From positions 62,001 through 126,000 of the forward strand of contig JBBPYC010000059.1 of NCBI GenBank assembly GCA_038200275.1: DNA of 64,000 nucleotides, in the 5' to 3' direction. The notes below the pieces were generated by a model. That model saw only the letters and a list, made by a program, of their open reading frames with translations. It was not told the origin of the DNA and made no database searches. The position numbers were made by a program, and so were the translations under genes. Numbering within the stretch: the stretch's first letter is position 1; the number at the start of each line of letters is the position of its first letter. The stretch is from JBBPYC01 sp038200275. Lineage in GTDB: Bacteria > Pseudomonadota > Gammaproteobacteria > Burkholderiales > Burkholderiaceae_C. Below, piece by piece: positions 34,021-42,252 of the stretch.

Positions 34021-34629
34021 TCAGCGGTAGTACCAGCCGGAAGGCCCCCAGGTGGAGTAATAAACATACCCAGTCTGCCAGTAACCGTACCAACCCGCGC
34101 GACGCAAGTTGACCCACTGTTGATAGTCGGCCTGGTTCTGCTGCTTGGCAGCGCTGGCCTCACGCAGGAGCTTGGCCGATTGCTTGTCGCCGCGGCCTGC
34201 GGCCATGGACAGCCACTTCTCGGCTTCCTGTGGATCTGAGCCCATTTCTTCCAGGCCCATCAAGTAAAAGCGGCCCAACGCGGCCTGGGCTTTCAGATTG
34301 CCGCGTTCACCAGCGCGGCGCATCCACTCAATCGCTTGGTAGCTGTTCTGGGTGACGCCGTCGCCGCGGAAGTAGCGGAGCCCCAGATCGTAGGCGGCAC
34401 GGGGATCCCTTTCGGCCATTGCCGTCAGCGCCATCAGTTGGCGCGTTTCCTCAGGGTTGTCGTCACGCGCCGCGTCGAAGGTGGCACTGCTGCGGGAGCG
34501 GTCCGAGCAGCCTTGCCCGTCGCAAATACGGATCAGGGCGGGTTGGCCAGGTGATGCGGGCGCAGCAGTTTGCGCACATGCAGCAAGCGCCAATGTCAAC
34601 ACGGCGGCGAAGTAACGAATCAAGCACAT
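34021..34629 (-). CDS. Sel1-repeat lipoprotein
   Basis: The 202-residue precursor begins MCLIRYFAAVLTLALAAC, with a lipobox cysteine at residue 18. The mature part carries Sel1-type helical repeats: AAYDLGLRYFRGDGVTQNSY with AIEWMRRAGERG, then AQAALGRFYLMGLEEMG with AEKWLSMAAGRGD. The protein ends in an aromatic-rich tail (WYGYWQTGYVYYSTWGPSGWYY). Sel1 repeats bind other proteins. The aromatic tail is unusual and may contact the cell wall or polysaccharide. It lies upstream of the CsgG-like lipoprotein gene. Confidence 0.78.
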   Translation of the reverse strand: MCLIRYFAAVLTLALAACAQTAAPASPGQPALIRICDGQGCSDRSRSSATFDAARDDNPEETRQLMALTAMAERDPRAAYDLGLRYFRGDGVTQNSYQAIEWMRRAGERGNLKAQAALGRFYLMGLEEMGSDPQEAEKWLSMAAGRGDKQSAKLLREASAAKQQNQADYQQWVNLRRAGWYGYWQTGYVYYSTWGPSGWYYR

Positions 34630-34728
34630 GTTTGAAGAACTACGACAATGTGGCTGTACGTCCGACGAGCGCAAGAACGCTACCGGGGTGAAGATGCGAA
34701 CCCGTCCAACTCGGCGGAGTCATTTGAC

Positions 34729-36153
34729 TTACATGACAAAGATTTTGCCTGGATTCATGATGTTGTCCGGGTCCAGTGCGCGCTTGATGGTGCGCATCAT
34801 GTCGACCCCGCCACTGCCGGCTTCAGTCAGAAGAAAGTCCATCTTGTGCAACCCGATGCCGTGCTCACCGGTGCAGGTGCCTTCCAAGCGCAGTGCACGC
34901 GAGACGAGCTGAAAGTTCAACCTCTCGGCGGTCGCTCGCTCCTCGGTCGATTCCGGATCGAGCAGATAGCCGAAGTGAAAGTTGCCGTCACCCACGTGCC
35001 CAACCAGGAAATACGGAATGCCGCTGGCCTCGACTTCCGCCACTGAGTCGAGCAAACAGTCGGCCAGCCGTGAGATCGGCACGCAGGTGTCGGTCGAGAT
35101 GACTTTGCAGCCAGGCCGCGATTGCACCGCAGCGAAATAAGTGTTGTGCCGCGCAGCCCACAGCCGCGTGCGTTCTTCCGGCGTCTCAGCCCATTCAAAG
35201 GCGGTGCCTTGGTGCTCGGCCGCGATCTCCTGTACGGTGGCGGCTTGCTCTTTCACGCTGTTGGGCGAGCCGTGAAACTCCATCAACAGCAACGGCTCAG
35301 GCCGCAGCGTGAGTTTCGAATGCGCGTTCACCATGCGCACCGTGTTGTGATCCAGTAGTTCCACCCGCGCGATCGGCACGCCCATCTGAATGATCTGAAT
35401 GGTGGTGCGCACCGCCGCCTCGATGCTTGGGAATGAGCAAATTGCGGCCGACACCGCTTCCGGCAGCGGATAGATCTTCACGGTAACTTCCGTGATGATG
35501 CCCAGCGTGCCTTCGCTGCCGACCATCAGACGTGTCAGGTCGTAGCCCGCGCTCGACTTCTTCGCGCGGGACCCCGTGCGGATGACCTCACCGCTGGCCG
35601 TCACGACTTCGAGCGCCAGCACGTTCTCGCGCATCGTGCCGTAGCGCACGGCATTGGTCCCGCTCGCGCGAGTTGCGCACATGCCGCCCAGCGATGCATC
35701 GGCCCCAGGGTCGATCGGAAAGAACAGACCAGTGCTCTTGATTTCTTCGTTGAGCGCCTTGCGCGTGACGCCGGGCTGCAGCGTGACGGTCAGGTCATCT
35801 GCGTTCACCGACAGCACGCGGTTCATGCGTGCGACGTCGATGCTGATGCCGCCTTGCACTGCCAGCAGATGGCCTTCGAGCGAAGAGCCGGCGCCAAACG
35901 GGATAACCGGCACCTTGTACTTCGCAGCCAGCTTGACTGCGTCTGCCACGTCCTGCGTGCTTTCGGCAAACACCACCGCAGCAGGCGGCGGCACCTCGAA
36001 CGACGACTCGTCGCGGCCGTGTTGCTCGCGCACCGACCGCGCGGTCGAGCATCGTTCGGCAAACCGGCTTTTCAACGCGTCAAGCAGCGCCTGCGGCACA
36101 GCGCGTTGGTTGACTTCGGGCAGCAGATGCGTGGGGCGGGTGGGTGCGTTCAT
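34729..36153 (-). CDS. FAD-linked 2-hydroxyacid dehydrogenase (D-lactate dehydrogenase/GlcD-like)
   Basis: The 474-residue flavoprotein oxidises D-lactate or glycolate. The FAD domain has VPVIPFGAGSSLEGH, PIDPGADASLGGMCATRASG and LMVGSEGTLGIITEVTVKIYPLP. The cap domain has VGHVGDGNFHFGYLLDP, and the family ends GTCTGEHGIGLHKMDF then ALDPDNIMNPGKIF. A single-gene dehydrogenase without GlcE or GlcF subunits nearby fits D-lactate dehydrogenase (cytochrome type). The start at 36153 (MNAPTRP) is chosen by family length; the frame is open 58 codons further. Divergent malate synthase G, which uses glyoxylate, makes glycolate a plausible second substrate. Confidence 0.88.
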   Translation of the reverse strand: MNAPTRPTHLLPEVNQRAVPQALLDALKSRFAERCSTARSVREQHGRDESSFEVPPPAAVVFAESTQDVADAVKLAAKYKVPVIPFGAGSSLEGHLLAVQGGISIDVARMNRVLSVNADDLTVTLQPGVTRKALNEEIKSTGLFFPIDPGADASLGGMCATRASGTNAVRYGTMRENVLALEVVTASGEVIRTGSRAKKSSAGYDLTRLMVGSEGTLGIITEVTVKIYPLPEAVSAAICSFPSIEAAVRTTIQIIQMGVPIARVELLDHNTVRMVNAHSKLTLRPEPLLLMEFHGSPNSVKEQAATVQEIAAEHQGTAFEWAETPEERTRLWAARHNTYFAAVQSRPGCKVISTDTCVPISRLADCLLDSVAEVEASGIPYFLVGHVGDGNFHFGYLLDPESTEERATAERLNFQLVSRALRLEGTCTGEHGIGLHKMDFLLTEAGSGGVDMMRTIKRALDPDNIMNPGKIFVM

Positions 36154-36465
36154 GAGGCCGATACAGCAAGGAAATATGACGTCGATTCGTTGTGCGGTGA
36201 GGGCGTCAACGCCGCATCGATCGCTTAATAAAGCAGGACGATCAGTGTAAGCCGCATGGGCGAAAACGGCAAAGGCGCGAAGGCGCTGCGCGGGGCAGTC
36301 CAAGCCGGGCACCAACTTATGGCCCAACCGACCCTAAAACGAGTCTGAAGGTCGGGGCTTCGGCCGACTGCTTGAACGAGGTGCTTCTCATAAGATAGTC
36401 GGTTGATCCAGGCAGTCGCAACTGCCAAGAACCACATCTTCTCCTCCCTGTACTTCGAAAGAATC
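36154..36465. other. Divergent promoter region between the FAD dehydrogenase gene and glcB
   Basis: This 312-base gap separates two divergent genes and must hold both promoters. No clear operator, repeat or small gene was recognised. Confidence 0.5.
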
Positions 36466-38679
36466 ATGACCCAACGCAAGCGCTACCACGGCCTCGATGT
36501 GGACACCCAGCTGGCCCGCTTCATCGACGACGACATGTTGCCTGCAATCGGCGTTGCGCCGGATACTTTCTGGCGCGGCTTTGACCAAATCACAAGCGAA
36601 TTGGCGCCGCAAAATCTTGCATTGCTGGCCGAGCGCGACCGGCTGCAGACCGAGCTCGACGACTGGCACCGTGCGCACCCCGGACCACTGAAAAGCGATG
36701 AGGAAACCGCAAGCTACCGCCGGCACCTTGAGTCGATCGGCTATCTGGTGCCGGAGCCGGCCAATGTGGCTGCCACCACCGCCAATGTGGACGACGAACT
36801 CGCGCTGCAAGCCGGCCCGCAACTCGTCGTGCCCATCCTGAACGCACGCTATTCATTAAACGCCGCAAACGCACGCTGGGGGTCGCTGTACGACGCGCTC
36901 TACGGCACCGATGCAATTGATGAAGCCAACGGTGCCGACCGCGGCAGCAACGGCCGCTACAACGTGGTGCGCGGTGCGCTGGTGATCGACTATGCGCGCA
37001 AGTTTCTGGACTCAGTCGCGCCGCTTGCAAACGGCTCGCACGCGGACGCCACGAAGTACCAAATCGAGCACGGCAAGCTGGTCGTCGCGTTGAAAAGCAG
37101 CGGCTCTTCGCAACTGGTCGACCCAGCCGTATTCGTCGGCTATCAAGGCAAGGCGGAAGCGCCGTCGTCGGTCTTGCTGCGCCACAACGGGCTGCACGTG
37201 GACATCGTGATCGATTACGCGACGCCGATCGGCGCAGGCGATGCGGCCGGGGTGTCCGACGTGGTGCTGGAAGCCGCGCTCTCCACGATTCTCGACCTTG
37301 AAGATTCGATCGCTGCGGTGGATGCCGAAGACAAGACGCTTGCTTATCGCAACTGGCTCGGCATCCAGCAGGGCACGTTGACCGAATCGGTCAGCAAGGG
37401 CGGCAAGACCTTCACGCGCGAGTTGAACCCGGACCGCATCTACACGGCGCCTGAGGGCAGTGGTGAGGTGCGTTTGCACGGCCGCTCGCTGATGTTCCTG
37501 CGCAATGTCGGCCACTTGATGACGAATCCCGCGATTCTTTATGACGGGGACAAGGAGATCCCCGAAGGCATCATGGACGCGGTGATCTCCACCGCGATCG
37601 CCACCATCGATGTGAACGGCAAAGGCAAAGAGGGCCTGCGCAACTCCCGTAAGGGCTCCGTCTACATCGTCAAGCCGAAGATGCATGGGCCGAAGGAAGT
37701 CGCGTTTGCGGTCGATCTGTTTGCGCGCGTCGAGAAACTGCTGGGCCTGCCGGAGAACACCGTCAAGCTCGGCATCATGGACGAGGAGCGCCGCACCAGC
37801 GTGAACCTGCGCGCCTGCATCGATGCGGCCAAAGCCCGCGTGGCGTTTATCAACACCGGCTTTCTCGATCGCACCGGCGATGAGATGCACACCGCGATGT
37901 ACGGGGGGCCGATGATCCGCAAGGGCGCGATGAAAGCCAGCAAATGGATCGCGGCGTACGAGCGCAACAACGTTCTAGTCGGCCTGACCTGCGGACTGCG
38001 CGGTCGCGCCCAGATCGGCAAGGGCATGTGGGCGATGCCGGACCTGATGGCTTCGATGCTGAAAGAGAAGATCGCGCAACCCAAAGCCGGTGCCAACACC
38101 GCCTGGGTCCCAAGCCCGACCGCGGCCACGTTGCACGCGTTGCACTATCACCAAGTCAACGTCGCCGAGGTGCAAAAAGAGCTGGAACAAACCGACAGCA
38201 AATCAACGCGCGAGCAGATCCTGCATGACCTGCTGCAGTTCCCGGTGGTCGCCAAGCCGGACTGGTCAGCTGCCGACATCCAGCAGGAAGTCGACAACAA
38301 CGCTCAGGGCATCCTCGGTTACGTAGTGCGCTGGATCGATGCGGGCATCGGCTGCTCGAAGGTGCCTGACATCCACAACGTCGGCCTGATGGAAGACCGC
38401 GCCACGTTGCGCATTTCCAGCCAGCACATCGCGAACTGGCTGGTGCACGGCATCGTGACGAAGGAACAGGTCAATGAGACGTTCCAGCGCATGGCGGCCG
38501 TGGTGGACAAGCAGAACGCGGGCGATTCGACGTACCAGCCGATGGCGGGGCACTTCGATACTTCAGCTGCGTATCAGGCCGCGCTTGATCTGGTATTTAA
38601 GGGACTGGAGCAGCCGAGCGGCTACACCGAGCCGCTGCTGCATGCGTGGCGGTTGAAGGTGAAAACTGACCAAGCCTGA
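36466..38679 (+). CDS. glcB: Malate synthase G
   Basis: Malate synthase G condenses glyoxylate with acetyl-CoA to malate, allowing growth on C2 compounds and glycolate. The 737-residue protein matches the single-chain G form: RYSLNAANARWGSLYDALYG, then VVLEAALSTILDLEDSIAAVD with acidic metal ligands, GEVRLHGRSLMFLRNVGHLM with the catalytic Arg region, IMDEERRTSVNLRACI and GKGMWAMPDLM. The ATG at 36466 (MTQRKRY) gives the usual N-terminus; the frame is open for another 21 codons. A divergent 2-hydroxyacid dehydrogenase suggests a shared glycolate or glyoxylate role. Confidence 0.95.
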   Translation: MTQRKRYHGLDVDTQLARFIDDDMLPAIGVAPDTFWRGFDQITSELAPQNLALLAERDRLQTELDDWHRAHPGPLKSDEETASYRRHLESIGYLVPEPANVAATTANVDDELALQAGPQLVVPILNARYSLNAANARWGSLYDALYGTDAIDEANGADRGSNGRYNVVRGALVIDYARKFLDSVAPLANGSHADATKYQIEHGKLVVALKSSGSSQLVDPAVFVGYQGKAEAPSSVLLRHNGLHVDIVIDYATPIGAGDAAGVSDVVLEAALSTILDLEDSIAAVDAEDKTLAYRNWLGIQQGTLTESVSKGGKTFTRELNPDRIYTAPEGSGEVRLHGRSLMFLRNVGHLMTNPAILYDGDKEIPEGIMDAVISTAIATIDVNGKGKEGLRNSRKGSVYIVKPKMHGPKEVAFAVDLFARVEKLLGLPENTVKLGIMDEERRTSVNLRACIDAAKARVAFINTGFLDRTGDEMHTAMYGGPMIRKGAMKASKWIAAYERNNVLVGLTCGLRGRAQIGKGMWAMPDLMASMLKEKIAQPKAGANTAWVPSPTAATLHALHYHQVNVAEVQKELEQTDSKSTREQILHDLLQFPVVAKPDWSAADIQQEVDNNAQGILGYVVRWIDAGIGCSKVPDIHNVGLMEDRATLRISSQHIANWLVHGIVTKEQVNETFQRMAAVVDKQNAGDSTYQPMAGHFDTSAAYQAALDLVFKGLEQPSGYTEPLLHAWRLKVKTDQA

Positions 38680-38764
38680 AGTGGCATCACCAGACGCTTT
38701 GAATCGCAGAAGGTCGACTTCTCGTGAAAAACGGGCAAGGCTCGCGTCTATTAATCAAAGTTTG

Positions 38765-41700
38765 CTATGACTTTTGATCAACCTGCGATGGTGATCCAAA
38801 ATATCGGCTGTTCATTGCACCCGCCCAGTCGCCATCGAACACCAAGTCGCAGCTCAGTGCGATCTGGTCGTCACCACTCAGGTCCAGTTCGCCCACTTTA
38901 CGAAACCGTTCGTCTTTAAAAGCCGCCGTCAACCGCTTGAGCAACGCTTGCTTGTAGGCGGTGTCCAGATTGCCAGCCAGGTGCGTGCCCTTCGTTTCCA
39001 GCACCACCACCTGGTTTGATCCGGCGTTGTGGGCCAAGCCGAAGACGAAGTCGGGGTACACCTTGTTGCGCTTCCAGCCCTGCAAGGCGTACTGGGCCTT
39101 GGCCACATTGCGGTGCCACCAGCGCAGCGCCGCTTGCTCATCCAGATAGCCGCAAAACGTCGCTTCGAACTCATTTAAATCCGAGGTTTTCAGCGTCGGG
39201 GCCAGCAGGCTCTTTTCCATATCGCTGATCTGGTCCGTGCGAATCAGCTTGCGCGGTTTTCCAGCAAGCTCCAATTGCCATTCGTGCGGCAGCTCGTAGT
39301 CGGTGCGGTCGGCACGCAACCGAAATTCGATGTGCCCCGTGGCGACCGACCGATCGAATACGGTCTGCGCCAGCCGGTCGCGTTCGGCCTCCAGGTCGAT
39401 GCGTAACCGCTCGATCAATGAGGCCGTAGAGCCTGCCAGCACCACTTCGGCCCAAGTGTCTGAAAGCCGATCGATAACCGCCTGTACCCAGGACCACACA
39501 TGCCATGCGTTGGGCACCACGTCGAGCAGCGCACGCACCACGCGCACCCGGTCCAATGCAGCGGGCGCGTCATCCGTTGCTTTTGCAGTCGAGCGCGACG
39601 GCGCACTTTCCAGCAACGACAAGTCGAGTTCGAACTGCCCACCGCGCTCTGCCAGCATGCCAGGCGCCCAGCCCTGCGCCAGACCAGCAACGTTCAGGTC
39701 GTGCCAGTCGATGCGGGACAACACGTCGCTCTCATAGACCAGTTCGCGCCGCTGCACGGAGCTCGCTGCCGCTGAAGGGCTCAAGCGTTCCACCCAGGTC
39801 ACCTTCGGCAAAAAGATGCGCAGCGCTGCCAGCCCGGGTCGGCGTTTGAGTGTCACCACTTGCCCGATCGGCTGGTCGCCCGGCTCGCCTTTGACCGCCA
39901 GCGCCAGGTCGCCCATGCCCTCAGACTCCAGCGACTGCTTGATGGCGTCCACCACCGCGCCCGTCTTTGCGTCGTTGCACAGCACGAAACACGCATCCAG
40001 CGCAGCGTGCCCTGTCTTGGTCACTTGCGGCTGCCGCAAGATGCGCCCCACAAGCTGCGTCATCGCGCCCGTATTGCGGCCCGCTGCAAGCGCGCACAGC
40101 ACGTAAGCAAACGGGCAGTCCCAGCCTTCTTGCAGTGCCTGCTTGGTGATGATGGCGCGCACCTCGCAGGTGCTGGCCAGCAGGTCGATGTTCTCGGGCT
40201 GTTTCAGGTCGTCTTGCGCCGACGTCTTCACCGCAATTTGCCGGTCGGTGAATCCCATTTGCAGCAGATACGCTTTGGCATCTTCCGCGTGGATGAAGCC
40301 CGCGTCGCGCAGATCGGCTCCGGTGCGCTCCACCTGCACCAGCAGGATCGGCCTGATGTAGCGTGCCGTCTCGCTGCGCAGCACATCGGCGGTTTGCTGC
40401 AGGGTGTCCAGTTGCTGCACGGCGGCCGCCAGGCAACTCTGCCAATCGGTCCATTGCCGCACCTCCACGTGGATCGGCAGCTTGATCATGTTGGCTTCGT
40501 CTAGGTCGGTGCCGCGAATGTCAACCAGGATGTTGGAGCCATTCGCCACTGCCTTCTTGCCGCTGCTGCTGCCACCACGGCTGGCCACCCGCGGCGTGGC
40601 CGACAGCTCCAGCAAAAACGAAGGGTTGAACCCGTCCAACGTGCGCAGCGCGTTTTCGGTATAGCCGTGGTGGCCTTCATCGATCACCACCATCGGCCGC
40701 AGCAGGCGCAGCACGTTGCCCAGCGAGCTTTTGACAATGCTGCCCTTCTGCGCCCGCGCGCCTTCCTGCGGCTGGCCCCACGGTGCATACACATCCAGGT
40801 TGGGCACCCGTCGCAGCAATTCCCAGTGCGCTTCGATGTCGTCTTCGCGCGGCAAAAAGCCCAGCACGTTGCCGCGGTCGCGAAACACCTTGAGCGTTTC
40901 CCTGCTTTGAAGCGAGCGCGCTGCCGACTGCAGCATCAGCACCATCACGCACAGATGGCTCTCCACATCCATGCGCGACAACGGCGCCGTCTTCTCCAGC
41001 ACCTTGACGCGCCCTGCGCCTGCGACGTTCAGGATTTGCCGATACGGATGGTCCCGGTCGCCCAGCGCCTTCAAGGTCTGCCGATAGATGGCGTCGTTCG
41101 GCACCACCCACAACACCATGCCGGTGCTGCGGCCCAAATAGCGGCTGAACACCTGCGCCACGCTGGCCGAAGCCAGCAGCGTCTTGCCGCCGCCAGTGGG
41201 CACCTTGAAGCACACGTTGGGCACCGGGCGCGCGGCGCCGTCGAAGCGGCTGGAATACGGCAACTGCGCAAAAGCCGGTGGCAGGTCGTTACGGTTTTTC
41301 AGTGCTTCCCAGGCCTTCTTCGGGAAATCCGCCGCCTCGCGGGCCACGTCCTCCATGCCTTCCATCGCCCGCAGCGTCTCCCCTTGCGCCTGCGCCAACG
41401 CCGCACGCTTTTTGAGCTCGTCGATGTAGCGGCCCAACTGCTCGAGCACCCTGGTTTGAAATGCTTTCAGCTGAACGCCGCCCACCGCCTCGACCCTGGC
41501 CGCGTGCCGGCGCGGTGCCCAGAACACCTGCCGGTCGCGTTCTATTTCATCGATGAACGGCTGGTGATCGACCGACTGCCAATGCACCACGTCCAGCCGG
41601 TGCAGCAACTGCAACCGGTCGAGCCGGTCGTGCAGCCGCGCCATGTCGCCCGCGTTCCATTCCGGCGCATCGATGGCCAGATCGATGTCCGAGTTGCCGC

Positions 41701-41854
41701 GGTACTGGCCCGGCCCGCGCGCGCGGGAGCCGAACAACCAAACTTGCTCGATGCCTGCCGCGCCCTCAAACACCGCACGCAGATCACGCCGCGTGTGCGG
41801 CGACAAACCGAAGTCGGCCGAGCTATCCACCGCTTCTTGCAACACCGCACTCAT
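38765..41854 (-). CDS. res: Type III restriction enzyme Res subunit with N-terminal nucleotidyltransferase (MNT) domain
   Basis: The 1029-residue protein combines three parts. Residues 20 to about 112 are a minimal nucleotidyltransferase: VWLFGSRARG with G42-S43, the acidic pair D56 and D58 in SDIDLAID, and D88 in RLDVVHW. A superfamily 2 helicase follows, with Walker A PTGGGKT (K224), VIDEGHH (D392-E393), ELSATPR near 420 and the arginine-finger motif QLVGRILRQP. The C-terminus holds a PD-(D/E)xK nuclease with D935, E953 and K955 (YPDF, then VVLETKG). The frame is unbroken across the domain join. The start overlaps the HEPN gene stop (ATGA), and mod precedes that. GS and DxD are separated by 12 residues rather than the 10 I recall for MntA. 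Confidence 0.9.
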   Translation of the reverse strand: MSAVLQEAVDSSADFGLSPHTRRDLRAVFEGAAGIEQVWLFGSRARGPGQYRGNSDIDLAIDAPEWNAGDMARLHDRLDRLQLLHRLDVVHWQSVDHQPFIDEIERDRQVFWAPRRHAARVEAVGGVQLKAFQTRVLEQLGRYIDELKKRAALAQAQGETLRAMEGMEDVAREAADFPKKAWEALKNRNDLPPAFAQLPYSSRFDGAARPVPNVCFKVPTGGGKTLLASASVAQVFSRYLGRSTGMVLWVVPNDAIYRQTLKALGDRDHPYRQILNVAGAGRVKVLEKTAPLSRMDVESHLCVMVLMLQSAARSLQSRETLKVFRDRGNVLGFLPREDDIEAHWELLRRVPNLDVYAPWGQPQEGARAQKGSIVKSSLGNVLRLLRPMVVIDEGHHGYTENALRTLDGFNPSFLLELSATPRVASRGGSSSGKKAVANGSNILVDIRGTDLDEANMIKLPIHVEVRQWTDWQSCLAAAVQQLDTLQQTADVLRSETARYIRPILLVQVERTGADLRDAGFIHAEDAKAYLLQMGFTDRQIAVKTSAQDDLKQPENIDLLASTCEVRAIITKQALQEGWDCPFAYVLCALAAGRNTGAMTQLVGRILRQPQVTKTGHAALDACFVLCNDAKTGAVVDAIKQSLESEGMGDLALAVKGEPGDQPIGQVVTLKRRPGLAALRIFLPKVTWVERLSPSAAASSVQRRELVYESDVLSRIDWHDLNVAGLAQGWAPGMLAERGGQFELDLSLLESAPSRSTAKATDDAPAALDRVRVVRALLDVVPNAWHVWSWVQAVIDRLSDTWAEVVLAGSTASLIERLRIDLEAERDRLAQTVFDRSVATGHIEFRLRADRTDYELPHEWQLELAGKPRKLIRTDQISDMEKSLLAPTLKTSDLNEFEATFCGYLDEQAALRWWHRNVAKAQYALQGWKRNKVYPDFVFGLAHNAGSNQVVVLETKGTHLAGNLDTAYKQALLKRLTAAFKDERFRKVGELDLSGDDQIALSCDLVFDGDWAGAMNSRYFGSPSQVDQKS

Positions 41855-42249
41855 TCGTCAGCCCGCGCCTTGAGCGTCTGTAGCAATGCGTCGAACAACT
41901 GCACGCCGTTTGCGCGCACCACTGCCGCCACCTCGATGGCCAACGCTTCCTGGTACGTGTGCGAAGTCAGGTTGCGGTAGCGCCGCAGCTCCGACCAGCC
42001 GGCCTCATCCGTGATCAACTGATTTGCAAACGCGCGCGGCAGCACGGCAAAAGCCTCTTCGTTCACCGCTGCGCCGCGCACACGCAACCATCGATAGAGT
42101 GCTCGCCACCCCGTCTCGAACGTGAACTCGAAGCGCTGGATCAACGCATCGCGCACGATGTCGGTTTCGTTCTCAACCAGCACCTCATGCAGGCGCGCCA
42201 GCTCACGTTCGAACGATGCCAGCGCCAACTCGAAACGGGGTTTGCTCAC
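41851..42249 (-). CDS. HEPN-domain protein, HI0074/HepT-like
   Basis: The 132-residue helical protein belongs to the family annotated as nucleotidyltransferase substrate-binding proteins. It has IQRFEFTFETGWRALYRWL in its second helix and the motif R92-NLTS-H97-T-Y99, a perfect RX4HXY. In HepT toxins this motif forms the ribonuclease site, and its tyrosine is AMPylated by the MntA antitoxin. Here the partner nucleotidyltransferase is the N-terminal domain of the Res protein, encoded by the overlapping next gene. The gene starts three bases after the mod stop, so all three genes form one tight operon. Whether it is a toxin or only a structural partner is not shown by the sequence. Confidence 0.88.
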   Translation of the reverse strand: MSKPRFELALASFERELARLHEVLVENETDIVRDALIQRFEFTFETGWRALYRWLRVRGAAVNEEAFAVLPRAFANQLITDEAGWSELRRYRNLTSHTYQEALAIEVAAVVRANGVQLFDALLQTLKARADE

Positions 42250-42252
42250 GGC

